In this document: piece by piece, positions 26,900-39,270 of the stretch | Layout: each line of letters starts with the position of its first letter | Numbering within the stretch: position 1 is the first letter of the stretch | Assembly (NCBI GenBank): GCA_014773175.1 | Contig: VXCM01000981.1 | Location: forward strand, 421,464-485,463 | Direction of reading: 5' to 3' | DNA: 64,000 nt | Origin: Lucifuga dentata | Taxonomy: Eukaryota; Chordata; Actinopteri; Ophidiiformes; Bythitidae | Translations under genes and position numbers: made by a program | The notes under the pieces: generated by a model | Database searches by the model: none | What the model saw: the letters and a program-made list of their open reading frames with translations, nothing else | Told to the model about the DNA's origin: nothing

Positions 26900-27110
26900 T
26901 GCCTCAAGGCAATTAAGTGGCTTCCAGAAAATAAGGCGGTATGGCATGTAGGGATGATGTTATGATTGCTAATTATGCTCTGATGCAGCCCTGAGAAATG
27001 CTCAGTGCTCTGGCTTTTGTCCGGACAGCTTTGCCAGGCCCAGATAATATTTATGAAATGTAGACATTCTTAGGGCTAAGGCAGAGTCTTTATAATGGAA
27101 GACAGATGGG
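26900..27110. promoter_or_regulatory. candidate conserved non-coding element
   Basis: A 200-bp block free of simple repeats with GCTAATTATGC, GGCAATTAAGTGGC, a TTTGCCAGGCCC word and balanced base content. It has no open frame of note. Called only from sequence texture; cross-species conservation is not known here. Confidence 0.22.
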
Positions 27111-28434
27111 GTCTGCTTCGGATTAAGAACATCGACTCCACTATCTGTGGGAACACCTTCTCTAGCCATGTGTGTTTGCGTACGTGTACGTGTGCCTAAA
27201 GTGCTGTGTGCAAACGCAATTGTCTTTGACAGCCATAGTGTAGTTATATTTTAATGCATTTTTGAGTTATGATAACCATCACACAGTCTGCCTCTTCCAA
27301 TGGCTTATATATCTGACAGTGGAAATGGGAATAATTGTACAAAAACACTTCTCAATAACAACAAAAATCCCTCACAATTACATAGCTGGAGTTCATTTGG
27401 GCCAGAATTTTGTTATTGCCAACGACCAAAGTTATGTTTCCTCGCGAATGTTCCTCCAATCCCGCCAGATTCATCAGAACACATGAACCTATAAGACATA
27501 TGCAGTACAAAGGCAATTTGCTGGTAATCATTACCCTGACAAAAAAATCTATAACATGCCAGCTTAATGACATCAAACTAACACATTAATGATTGCATGA
27601 TAACTCCAAAAACGTAAATGATCTTTACACTGGTTCAGCACACAAAATGTTGCTGTATCTCTCTATTATTTGCAGTTATTGTAATTTAATTATGTTGATG
27701 TGATTCCCAGGCAGGGAGAGAACAGAAGTAATAGCAGGGTGTTCTGTTTGGTGCCATGATCGAAATGTATTATGTTCATTACATTCCAAGGCAACCATAA
27801 AATCAGATGAAGTCCTGAGATCCATATAGGTGGTTTCTCCTGGCGCTGATGATAATGACACTGCATATCAGCTATAATGCTTCACATCTTTCTCCTGCTT
27901 TATCTCTCTGCTTTCTCTGTCCTCCTTTTCTCTTCTCCTTCTGTCTCTGCTTTTCTCCATCCATCTCTCTCCTCAACATCCTTCTCCCCGCCTCTTAAGG
28001 TCAAAGTATCGTTCAAAAGACATTAGATGAAATCCCAAAAGATCAGGCAGGCGAACACCTAGAACTGGAGTTCTTTTCATACAGCTTCATGCCAACAGGG
28101 GGTGCAGAATGGTTATGAGTTGCACTGAGAGGTGACAGTGAAAATGGCTTCCAATCGACAGAGAGAGGGCGGAGTCTGTAGTTTATTTAGTGATCAAAGA
28201 AGACAAAGAAGACAGAAAAGGAGATGGTACATTCATCCTAATCAGTGTAGGAATGAAGATGGACAATTCTCAGTTTATTTGGAAAATGCAGAGTTTGTTG
28301 TTCCAACAGCAAAGCAAGTAATGAATAACCAAAACTAGTTGGACTCTTCCTGCTGGTCATTTCTCAAGTGACACAACCAGTCATGTGATTTTTGGACAAT
28401 TTACAGTTAGAGGAGATATCAGATGTAGAACAAA

Positions 28435-28495
28435 AATAAATAAATAAATAAATAAATAAATACATATATATATATGTGTGTATATGTATATATAA
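28435..28495. repeat. (AAAT)n followed by (TA)n/(TG)n
   Basis: AAAT units at 28435-28461, then alternating TA/TG dinucleotides to about 28490. Confidence 0.9.
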
Positions 28496-28699
28496 ATTTT
28501 GTCTGGGGGCCCTGCAAAAGAACACAGCAAGAGCCTGAATTGCTGCACTTTGAGCCTTGCAAGACATGTTTTTGCCCTGAAAGTTCTGTTTGATATGAAT
28601 ATACTAGGACCTTTGGAGTTGACAGGAAAGGAAATGTTTCAATGAGACAGTCCAGGGAGACAGAGGATGCTTTACTGCGGTGTGTTGTGTGTGTGTTTT

Positions 28700-28731
<32 letters not shown>

Positions 28732-29376
28732 CACTTGTGTGTATGTGAGTATTCTCACATGCATTTGCTCCTGTCTGAGCTTTATACTGAAGTCTTTCAG
28801 CTGGAAGAGACAGAAAATGAAGTAAAATTTGGATGATTACATTACCATTGAACAAGGCTCAGATTCTACCAGCAAAACACTGTTTCCATGAAATATGTTG
28901 GCAGAAATTCATAAAGACACTAACACTCCAGACCTAAGCAAAGGAAATCAATATTTCTCAAAGTGTTTCTCGCGTTTGACTTGAACTTTTCTTTCACCCC
29001 AGAATCCTAAAAAAACTCAGTGCATGTACCTCAAACAAACAACCTTCATCATCTTTTCTTTGTCTTCACCTTCCCTTATGCCTTCATCTGTAAAATACAT
29101 TCGGTAATATGAATTTTAACACATTCTTAAAGACAAGAGAAACAAGGTTGAACCAGATGTATTTTGCCCCATATTACTCATCCTCCAAATTGAGCAGATG
29201 GAAATTAAGTGAATCTATTGAGGCCATATTAGTCCCATTTGGGTGAGTGTCATTGAAAAGATAGCGAACGAAGCAAAGTCGAATGACACTTTCAGCTCAA
29301 TGAATTAGGCACGGTTAAGGATTAGGCCACAATGGAGGTCAGTTGATTAACAGTGTTAAATGTTCAAGTTGGAGAG

Positions 29377-29380
<4 letters not shown>

Positions 29381-29417
<37 letters not shown>
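29381..29417. repeat. (GA)n microsatellite
   Basis: A pure GA run of about 18 units. Confidence 0.95.
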
Positions 29418-29418
<1 letters not shown>

Positions 29419-30138
29419 CATATGAATCTTGGGAAGTCAGCCTCTGTTGTCTATCACAGGTCAGGCTTGCATAATTTTACTTTACCAACGCGTGTGTTTT
29501 CTCCTTGTTGTGATTCTGTTGCTGCTGTATCAAAGGCTTGGATCTCCCCTCTTTCATCCTTCCTTCTCTCCTTCCAACCCTTTATTCTTCTTCCCCTTTC
29601 GCCATATCTTTCCTGTCATATCCCTTCTTTTGTTATTTGCCTGGTTTCATCCCTCAACAATGGGCGCATTATGTCTGGCGAAAATTACATTTTAGCTGGA
29701 ACGTTTCATGTTGCAAAGTGCCAGCTGGTGTAATCTTTTCTGCAGAGGTGAAAACATCAGGCTGCATTTGCTGCATTTCATGTATGTAAATCAGACCAGC
29801 CACACACACCTTCTGAGGTAGGCTGTGTTTAGACTGCTTAGAGCGACTGATACAATGTAAGCTGTAGGCGTGTATGTCTGTGTGTGTATGTGTGTGTGTA
29901 GGCAGGCCTGTGTTTATACCCTTTAGTGACAGCATCAGCATAATCTGGATTTGCTCTACAGGCATGGTGGGATGATACTTCAAAGTAAGCACCTGCTAAC
30001 AGACATTAGCCCATGTAAACAAGGTATACTCTACCTAAGATGGGCGTGTAGTTGTGTGTGTCTGTGCGCGTGCGTGTCTTGTTTGTCTCTGCAGATACAG
30101 TGGTATATTAATGTAATTTAAACATAATTGTGCACTGT

Positions 30139-30142
<4 letters not shown>

Positions 30143-30181
<39 letters not shown>
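30143..30181. repeat. (GT)n microsatellite
   Basis: A pure GT run of about 19 units, followed by further interrupted GT and GC steps to about 30290. Confidence 0.95.
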
Positions 30182-30185
<4 letters not shown>

Positions 30186-30373
30186 CGCTCCTTTGCTCGC
30201 TTCCGTCTTATTGTGCTGTTATGTCACGCTGCATCAAGTATGCACAAGTTAGGTTTTGTGTATGTGTGTGTGAGCACACGTGTGTGTGAGCGGGGGGTNG
30301 GGGGGGTCTGTTTGCATGTCATATTGCCTCTGTGGTGGCAGGTGAGGGAGTCAAATGTAATGAGGCCATTTCC

Positions 30374-30395
30374 CTTATGGTTTAAACATGAGTAT

Positions 30396-30434
<39 letters not shown>

Positions 30435-30458
30435 TNCTTATGGTTTAAACATGAGTAT

Positions 30459-30497
<39 letters not shown>

Positions 30498-30498
30498 T
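30374..30498. repeat. 62-bp exact direct duplication around n30436 (assembly artefact)
   Basis: 30374-30435 and 30437-30498 are identical: a unique 5' part CTTATGGTTTAAACATGAGT... plus a (GA)n run. The single n between them marks an unmerged contig overlap. Confidence 0.9.
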
Positions 30499-31679
30499 CA
30501 TTTAAGTCTGACTGTTGTGGCACAGAAACAGAGGGGCTGCATCTTAAAATACATTTCATTGCAACAAAAGCCTTATGTTAAAAACAGATGCATCTTTACA
30601 TCTTGGGATCCTAAAAATTATACCTGCTTATTTCAAAGATGCTGCAAGTAATTTTGGGCCTTTGTCAAGATTTGAGGCCATCGGGCTACCCACCCAGCTC
30701 ATTATATGATAATGCTAATTGCTAGCCACAGGTAGCACAGCTGTTATGTAGTAAAAAAATAAAACAAACTAAGTAAAAACAAAGTGGTCTGGCACCTGAC
30801 TGACCCCCAGAAACGTAAGGCTTACATTCCCGGCTTTCTCCAGAATCTCTCATTCCTGACTATCAGGGATGCTCCCTAAAAAAAAAAAAAAAAANAAAAA
30901 AAAAAAAAAAAATCCAAGTCTAACTGGAAGTTTTCAGCACTGCAAATTATGTAAACTGACTTCCAGCCTGATCTAGCGTACGGCAACCCCGGCAATAATT
31001 ACGGCAATACTTACGGCAATAATTACATAAACACAACAAAAAATGAAAATGTATTTGACTTTTCATCTAGAAATATCCTGAAACAAGTGGACTAATCAAG
31101 TACAAATGAGTCACAAACAAATCAAATGATCTGAGCCTAGTGTCGTTTATTTTCACTTATTTTAAGCAAAAATTAGATTTATTGGCTCAGTATGATTTAC
31201 CAACTTACATCATCCATTAAGATAACATCCACCACCTTTAGTCTACATCCCAGTGCTCTTGACAGGATATATACTGTATCCAAGAACACTTATCAAACAC
31301 CATTATTACACCTCAGGATGGAGTGATGGTCATCCAACATGCCCAAACAAGCCTGATCATCCCTTATTCACTGATAGAAATGAGAGCGGAAGATGAAGAG
31401 AGATGAGAGAAGAAGGCGTAAAAAAAAAAAAAAGATTGTGCAGTCATCATTCTCTTTTTTATGATTTGCCTTTGTGTATGACTTCCACATGACACACTTT
31501 TACACTTTCTTTTTTGAATCCCTCTTTCTTTCCCTCACTCCTTGCTTCCCTCTGTGTCCTGGCAGGTCCCTTATCTCTGCATGTTCAACACAGGCCGAGG
31601 GACTCTTCCTCCTTTCTCTCTCCTCCCTCTCTCTTTTCTCTCCTCTTTTTTTCCTGCAAGACAATAGGCAGGCAGGATA

Positions 31680-31800
31680 ACCTCTTACTCTAGAATTAAT
31701 TATCTGCCCCTTTAATTCTGGGCCATGCTGATTAGCTCTGTATGTAAAACGGAGTCCATATTAACATAATATTTGGCTATCTTCTCTAAGCTGAGGTCCC
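31680..31800. promoter_or_regulatory. candidate conserved non-coding element
   Basis: Unique sequence rich in homeodomain-type sites (GAATTAATTATC, TTTAATTCTGG, CTGATTAGC) between two pyrimidine-rich repeats. Called from texture only. Confidence 0.22.
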
Positions 31801-33066
31801 TTGACCTTTTCAGCCTACTTAGTCACCCCCCTTCCCTCTCTTTCCTTCTCTCTCTCTTTCTCTGTCATCTTTTACTCTCTCAGGAGGTACCTGACAGTCC
31901 CAGCCTATGAATGTGATTTGAAGGGGTAAATTAGATTTTGCTTCTCTCTCCTCTCATGTTCTCTCTCTCTCTCTCTCTNCCCCCAACCTTCTCTTCTCCG
32001 TATGTGTATGAAACTAACGACAGTTCATTTCGAGCCAGGTATAATTATGTGCGTTTTTTTCTCTATCATTGACTGCTCTGATGGCAAGCCTGATATGCAG
32101 TGTTAATATAAACGTTTAGCTGGGTTATTATGAGCCCTGAGAGTCGTAAAAGGACAGCCAACCTGGGCGCAGATTGTCTTCCATATAGGACTTTTACCTT
32201 CACTGTCTGCTTCTATTCTTCTCTTTATCGCTGCTCCCTCATCTCTTTGGTCCTCTATTTATTGCTTTCGTGTCTTATTCTATCTCTACGTCCAATGTAA
32301 TGTCACCCATGCAGTATTAGAGAGAGCAGAGAGTGCCTTCAAAACAACTTTCTGAGTGGTCGGCTCACGCTTGCTGTAGAACCTGCAACACTGTTTTATG
32401 AATATTGGTCTAAAAACAGGCAAGCAAATTTAGAATTCAGTGAATTTGATGTGCTGCAGGTGAAGGCCAAACCTGAGATATTCTTAGTTTATATTGAGTG
32501 CACGCTATGACTTTTCGTTGGAGTGTTGAAAGTACATTTTGGTGTATCCACTTTTCCACCTTTGTTCTATGTATCCACCTTTATTCTATTTTGTGGTTCC
32601 TTAATTTCCCAGAATGCTGTGATCATACATGTTGTGATCATACATGTTGTTGTGATCATTCTTGTAGCTATGGCGCCCATTTCAAACACGTCTTGTGGCT
32701 GTTTTCCACTTCTCAGATTGCAGTACTGTACATGAAGGTGGTAATTGAAGCACAAAGTTGTCCCAGATGACTCAGAATTTCTGGAGAAAAAACAAAACAA
32801 TTGAAATCAATGAACATTCTGTTATTGTGACAAACTATTCACAAATAAAATGGGTTTAATGAAGAGATTTTTTATCTTATTTTTCTTTTTTAATGAAGAA
32901 TTTGATTTTTGTAATCACTGGGCTATTTTTTTTAAATACCCCGACTAGGGCTTGGCAATATAGCCTAAAAATAAAATCTCAATTTTTGTTTCACACTTAT
33001 GGACGATTCTCGATTTTAATGTCGATTTTCCTTGTTTTTCTCTAAATTAACTAAAAAAAAAAGACA

Positions 33067-33195
33067 TAATTCAAATAAGTATTTTCTTTATTAAAATAAT
33101 AAAAACAAATAATGATACTTTTAAATAAAANTAATTCAAATAAGTATTTTCTTTATTAAAATAATAAAAACAAATAATGATACTTTTAAATAAAA
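33067..33195. repeat. 64-bp exact direct duplication around n33131 (assembly artefact)
   Basis: 33067-33130 and 33132-33195 are identical AT-rich sequence starting TAATTCAAATAAGTATTTTC. It lies within the hAT relic. Confidence 0.9.
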
Positions 33196-33355
33196 TTATA
33201 TAGCTTTCTCGCAAGGTAAAAAGGCTTTTACAGCAATTTACAGGTTGCTTGTCAACACCAGCCTGTCTGCTGCCTCTGGCTTTAGGCTCTGGCATGTTAC
33301 AATATTCCCACCGTACTGAAGACCCTCTGATCATATGCAGTGATACTGGAAAATG

Positions 33356-33625
33356 ATGCAGCTCACGCCATTTGCTTTTTTCTGGTGCTCTGTGACTGCA
33401 GATCTGCATCTTGCAGCTCTGCATTGCTGCCACTCAGCTGTGTGTTTTTGTCTCAGGTGCTGAAATAAATTAGTAGCCCTGCTACTTTTAGTAGCTGCAG
33501 CTCCTACAAACTTTACATACGACGGTTTGGTTTGCTTGACGCCGTGAAGCGCAAAACCAAATCACTGAAGTGACGTTACCTTTTTTAGGAACAAGCTCAT
33601 CTTCAGTTGAAGTGTTTGTTGGCAT
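33356..33625 (-). pseudogene. decayed BED zinc-finger start of a hAT transposase (ZBED-like)
   Basis: On the minus strand an ATG at 33625-33623 opens MPTNTSTEDELVPKKGNVTS followed by VIWF, the usual lead-in of ZBED-type hAT transposases. A CKVC pair follows. After a stop and a frame change come ATNLFQHLRQKHTAEWQQ with the second-half ligands H-x4-H. Together these form a C2H2 BED finger, broken by at least one frameshift or stop, with no catalytic domain left. It sits inside TIR-like ends (see 32946-33889), so it is a relic of a deletion derivative and not a host gene. Confidence 0.7.
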
Positions 33626-34499
33626 CTTGACACCATGTCTGACCTGCTGAAAGCTTCAAAGGCATGGTATCAACGAACGTAATGGATGATTGGTTTAACA
33701 CACAAAATGGACTTGTTTGATGGAGAGCAACCCGCTGCCGCATTTCCCCCATTAAAAATAGTTAGATATTAGTTTTCTTTTCTTTCTTGTTTTTTTTTTT
33801 TTGCGCTTTGGTAATTCAGCCATTTTACACATCTTGCCAAAACATAAAGTCAAATTAATCGATTAAATCAATTTATCGCCCAGCCCTCAGCCCAGCTCTT
33901 CCCATGTGCACATTATGTGCTTCTGGTCTATGTTGGTACCGCATTCAATCTGTGAAGGTTCATCTCAGTCATCCAGGTGTGAAGATGTCTAAAAGATGTC
34001 CACCACTTGTGGCGGACATCGGTATATTGTCATAGTTGAGTCCACGTACTCTCTGGACTCAACCACATCCACATCACCACCAGTGTCTCCACCTTCTTCT
34101 CCTATTTAGGAAGTTTCTCCAGTTTGACATAAATTACCTCATTTATGCCTCTCTCAAACCATCTGTCCTCTTTGTCTAAGATACGGACATTGTGATCCTC
34201 CCTTTACTGAGGAAATCAAACAAAGGAATGGATCATGTGCCTTTCACCCAATTTATAATAACCACAACGCATCTGGAGGTCTAGCTTCTATCCAGTCTAG
34301 TTCTATTCCTCTTTCTCTCTCCGGAGATCCAGAAAGAAGACTTTATCAAAATCATGAACAATAGTTGTTGTTCATTATAGTCTGAATGGGTAATATCTCC
34401 TGAGGCTTAGTTCAAACCGTGCAAACACACACATACACACTCTAGCCTCTCTCCAGCATCACTCTGTCCTAATCACTCACATAGATTTAGCAAGCTGTT

Positions 34500-34720
34500 A
34501 CATCATTCACAGTATCAGCTAAGGAAATAGGCCTTTAATTGCCCGGTAGTGTGTGGGAGATTGGCTGTATGGCTGCATCCTCTTCCTCCTCCTCAGGCCA
34601 TTAGATATGGTATGTGTTGTTTCAGCTCTGGGCAGGTAAACAGTCAGAAGGACATTAGCTTCTAATCAGACCTCGCTATATCACCTAGAAGTTTAATTAA
34701 TTTCAATCTATAGGGCATGC
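34500..34720. promoter_or_regulatory. candidate conserved non-coding element
   Basis: A low-repeat block with TTTAATTGCCCGG, CTTCTAATCAGAC and GTTTAATTAATTTC words. No coding signal. Called from texture only. Confidence 0.22.
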
Positions 34721-34912
34721 AGCGTATGGATGGTCCGCATTTACGTTTCCGTGCTTGTGTGTGTTTGTGTGTATGTCTGTTTCCATTTAGACTCCCTTAT
34801 AACCCTTTCACGGTCAGGGTGCCGAAAACTGCTGGAAAGGTCAGCACATAATCACTCTCTTTAGCCTGCCTCACATTTTAATTGACTGTTTCCCACATGT
34901 TGTTATCCCTCC

Positions 34913-34914
<2 letters not shown>

Positions 34915-34949
<35 letters not shown>
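34915..34949. repeat. (CA)n microsatellite
   Basis: A pure CA run of about 17 units. Confidence 0.95.
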
Positions 34950-34951
<2 letters not shown>

Positions 34952-37269
34952 TACATACAAACACACTTCCCCATCATTACAGGCGGGTATGGATCCCAGT
35001 ATGAATTGATGATCTCCTATCTAAAGCCTAATCACTCTGCAGGACCTTAGGGAGGCTCAGTGATCCGTTTCCCTTTACTACTCCACAGGAAGCTCACACT
35101 CACACACTGAGCCTGTTGATGAGTAGAAAATGAGCATTCTACCTGCTTTAATATTGTACTTCATCACAAGGTTATGTGAAAAATTGAAATGGACATGAAA
35201 TGGCACTGGGAGACAGGCATCGAGATTGGTGAGATTGGTAAAGCGTGAAAGTGAAGGATTAATAATAGCATGCAGGGGCAAATCTAAATCATAAATTCCA
35301 TGATGATTTGCCTTTTATTGGTAAGTAATCATTTGTAATGACTGTATATAGATGTAATATATATGAGGTAAGGATAGACTGAATAGAGGGACAGACACAC
35401 AGGTAGATCAGGGGTTGGCTGTGATCAGTGGGATCAATGTAAAGGTCCAGTAAGTAATTTCTCAGACCAATCACCTATATCACCTAAATAGAGAGTAGAT
35501 ATCTTAAAAATTAATGTTTATTAAGTTTGACGCCAACAAAGGCAGAAACAAGGTTAAGCATGTGTGGCCTTTTTGAGAAGAAAAGTTCTGAGGATGGATA
35601 AAGTACTTTTGAGTCAGTGAAAGAATCACAGCTCCAGAATGAACATGTCGATAAGGGCAAATAGAATCATGTAGCCACATTAGCTCATTCATTGTTTTAG
35701 AGTTTGCCTTGACAGAGGAGTTATATGGTATTTCCTTATTAAATGTCAGGTAAGCAGCTGGCACAAAGTCAGGTAAAAATTCAGACATTTTTCAATTTGG
35801 TGGTAAATTTTGACAGTATGAAATCTAGGTGATGCTTTAAACTGTATTTGCCTCATGTGTTAGTGATGAATAATTCTGATATATGAGCCTTTCAGTTGAT
35901 CAATCATTTTCTTTTTTTTTTTTTNTTTTTTTTTTTTTTTTTTTGATCTGAGTTTTGATCGGCAGTACCTTCTCCCTCTGCACCAGACTCTCAGTAGTGT
36001 CTGGATCTCTTATCTCTCCGAAGTTAATCTCCTAAAATGTGGAGCTCTAAAGCAGAGAATTTCACTTTCCTTTGCCCATGTAACATGTCAATTTCACTTT
36101 GACCTCAGAGGAAGCAGTATAAAACATGGCTCTTAAATATGTAGCAGCTCATTATCACGCTGATCTCAGTTGGCTTTTACCTGAGAGGCTCCGTACAATA
36201 ATGTGTCTGTAATGGGAAAACGACGCACTGATTAATTAATGTAAGGGAAGAGTTATGAATGAGTTTCAGTTATTACAGTGTTAATTTAGCATGATGCTGT
36301 GTAGTAACTGTCTTTTTTTTTTTTTTTCNTTTTTTTTTTTTTTACCTCCAGTATGTTTACACACAAATTAAAGCTTTGATTCTAATCTGATTAAGACAAT
36401 AAGTCATATTTTTCAATTGTCTTGACAAAACCATATTCAGATTAAAATTGGCATAAACCGACATTGATTTAGTCAGAATAACAAACCTTGATTGTGCCAT
36501 GGTAAGTTAATTTACTGAAGCATGTAAACTCATGCTAATTCCTCTCATAAGCCAATTAAACGATGAGTCATGTATATTCAGCCAACAACAGAATCCTGTT
36601 AATTCCATCTATGCATGTGGGTTATGTCGCATTTTTGCCTTAATCACAACACAGACAACAACTGGGCACCAAGCCCTTCGACAGCTGAATAAATACATTT
36701 TAACTAACTAGCATATTCATCATTCCATTCATGGGAGCCTGAATGCTCACGAACAGGCCATGCTGTTTTAGGAAGCAAGCATGTTCCCAAGAATTTTCCC
36801 AGTGATTTTCAGTGAAAATCATCTGGAATTTTATGTAGTGCTGCTTCAAATCATCCAACAGAGTCAATTTCATTAGATCACTGGCATTGTCAGTGTGTTT
36901 ATTAAAATACATACTTGTTAAAATAGATAAATATAGTGAGAGACAGACAGAATTTTAGAAATCTAGATAGACAGACAGATAGTGGGTGGCAGCTTTTCAA
37001 ACATCTACATAATGCCTATTGATGCACCATTTCCTGAAGGAGCGAGACAGGACTCCTACACACACAAACACACACGGACGTACACAAAATGGCCGTAATA
37101 CAGCTCTGCTTTTGTCTCGGCCTTTTTGGAAGTAGAGAAAAGGAGAGTGTGAAAATGAGTGAGCAAGAGAAAAGAAGCCCAGGATGAGGTGTGTTATTCA
37201 GCTTCTCCACAGGGGGTTAGGATGACTAGAAGACCAGGAGAGACTGTCCATTGTCTACAAATGCCACAC

Positions 37270-37273
<4 letters not shown>

Positions 37274-37336
<63 letters not shown>
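37274..37336. repeat. (CA)n microsatellite, longest uninterrupted in window
   Basis: 63 bp of uninterrupted CA repeats. Confidence 0.95.
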
Positions 37337-37338
<2 letters not shown>

Positions 37339-38961
37339 ACAGAAACCAGGCTCTGCCACACCAAAACCAACATGTTGCAACATTTGGCAAAGAAAAGTGA
37401 AAATGAGTGTAACTTGAGGTTATTTTCTCCACGTCTCCCTCACCATCTTGCACTTGTTATCCCGTCGCCCTTGGCTGTGATGAGGGTTCATTCTACGCCC
37501 TTTTCTGTGTCTGAGGTGCAGCCGTGCATACATGTACCACTCGAGATGTACCAAGAAGTGAGCTGGAGTTAGTTTTTACTGTATTCACTTCCATTATGAC
37601 ATTGATTTGATACACACCAAAGGTAAAACAGCTGATCAGCAGCCTTTCATCATCCACATTTGCATATTACTGTCATAAACATTCTATATTTAAGTATATT
37701 GCTTAATATTATAACCTCTAGGCTGCACCAAAGCTATACAGCACCACAGATCACTGATCATAGTTCACTGCTCTCCATGTTAATCTGTTTATTAAGAATG
37801 ACAATATTGATCATAAATTATCTCTATTTCAGTGATATTTCCCAGGACACCGCTTTAAATACCATAATCTTAACAGGATAGCTTGCAAATAGATTTATCT
37901 TTGTTGTTGTGACGCTGTTAATTCATTAAGTTGTTGTACCATTAAATCTCATCTTTAAGTAGCAAGGGATTATCAGTCTTTGTTTTAGCCATAAAATCTG
38001 TCATATTTGCATGAAGAACATACACGGAATTAACTGAAGCTAATACAGTATATGCTATATTAATTTAAAGATGGCGCCACCTCTTAAAATCTTCAAAAAC
38101 AACAAAATCAAATGCATGTTCTTTACTCATTTTTATTCATAAACTGATTTTTATGTGCATTACAGCAGATATTTGACACAAATCCAGATATAGCAGATGT
38201 GTGGTCATTTACGGTACACACACATCACATTTATGAAGATTTATGTTTAATAATGCACAAGATGCATTGATTTCTGTGTAATTGATCATCCATCAGTGTA
38301 GTCTTTTAAACAAGCTGTTTTTTCTCTGCACTGTCAAAATTCAGATTCTACCAAGTGAGCAAAATATTGAGAATGTCTGTTTTTCCCTGCGATAGACCGA
38401 TCAAAGGATTCCACATGAAAGCTTTGAATCTTTATTGAGTCCACCTGTTGAAACTGCTTCTCTCCTGAGGATGAGATTCAGATTATGAGAAGGACACAGG
38501 TTAAAAAAAGATTAATAAATTGACACATGTATTATGGGAAAAAGTGAAAAACAAATCATAAGGGCTGATAATGAGATAGAGAAATACAGTGTTCTTAGTT
38601 CTTCCAGTAGCACAAATCAAAACTCCAAACCAGAGGCTCTCGATTTTTCTCCAAACATGATCATTCTGTATCATTTTCAAGGACAATACTGCAAAAATGT
38701 GTCAGAGGAGCGAGGCAACTGTGAAACAGGATATAAAAGACAGAGCTTCCATAATCATTACTATTAAGGACCATGTGTCTGTTTTGTTGTCATTATGGTT
38801 TATTCCAGCTGATCTGCTGCTTTAAGCAGGTGAATGCAATTTACAAATGTTGACTTCTGTCAGATATGTTTTGTGTGTGTGCGTGTGTATGTGTGAGCTT
38901 TTACTAAGCAGAGTAAAAAATCTGAAGAGAACATACCGGTGCATAACGTGCTTGAGATATG

Positions 38962-39270
38962 TAGTCCATCACAGCAAATGACATTAGTCTTAATTTTTGT
39001 TGAAGTTACTTACTTTAACTGATCCAACATGGAGATACACAGAAGAAAGTGTATGTCTCCTCCAGGAAATATAGTCTCAGAGAAGACGGCTTTTACAGAG
39101 AAGTTAAAATGACAGCACCTTTGTGCGTAACTGTTAGCAGGCAAAACATTGAATTTTAAGTGACTGCATCTGAACTTTTGATTTTGAAAGATTAGGGGAT
39201 TTGGCAAAATAACCCAAAAACTAAAATACGACAATGTTTTTGAAAATGGTTGGCAGTAACATAACCTGCA
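38962..39270 (+). repeat. dispersed repeat of unknown family, copy 1
   Basis: Shares a series of words with 55352-55680 in the same order and orientation: GTATGTCTCC, GAAATATAGTC/GGAATATAGTC, AGAAGAC, TGCGTAACT.TTAGCAGGC, AAACATTGA.TTTTAAG, TTTGATTTTGAAAGATTA and GTCAGTAACATAAC-like. Overall similarity looks around 70 percent by eye over about 300 bp. It has no open frame and no obvious terminal repeats. Confidence 0.7.

Larger units (their letters stand above)
15660..32940. other. gene desert: unique AT-rich DNA with scattered simple repeats
   Basis: No exon with both a sound splice context and protein-like content was found. Homopolymers with n occur at 15880, 16470, 20944, 22994, 24331, 30895 and 31979. 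Low-repeat blocks that could be conserved elements include 21690-21990, 26900-27110, 29640-29760, 31680-31800 and 32090-32180. Confidence 0.5.
32946..33889. mobile_element. decayed hAT-family DNA transposon
   Basis: The left end starts TAGGGCTTGGCAATATAGCC. The right end, read on the minus strand, is GAGGGCTGGGCGATAAATTG. These are imperfect terminal inverted repeats of the type common in fish hAT elements, including the nearby ATCGATTAA-like motifs. The interior carries the BED-finger relic. I could not find a matching 8-bp target duplication, so the ends are approximate. The 64-bp direct repeat around n33131 inside it is an assembly artefact, so the true length is about 65 bp less. Confidence 0.65.

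Noticed and set aside
28680..28735. TATA-rich palindromic stretch as a promoter or origin
   Set aside because: It is a (TA)n/(TG)n microsatellite. No gene starts nearby.
30138..30581. 147-codon plus-strand frame with duplicated RERERE segments
   Set aside because: Made of (GT)n and (GA)n repeats and the 62-bp assembly duplication around n30436.
35504..35788. Minus-strand 94-codon frame
   Set aside because: No domain, no initiation or splice context, ordinary AT-rich flanks; probably chance or a very decayed repeat.
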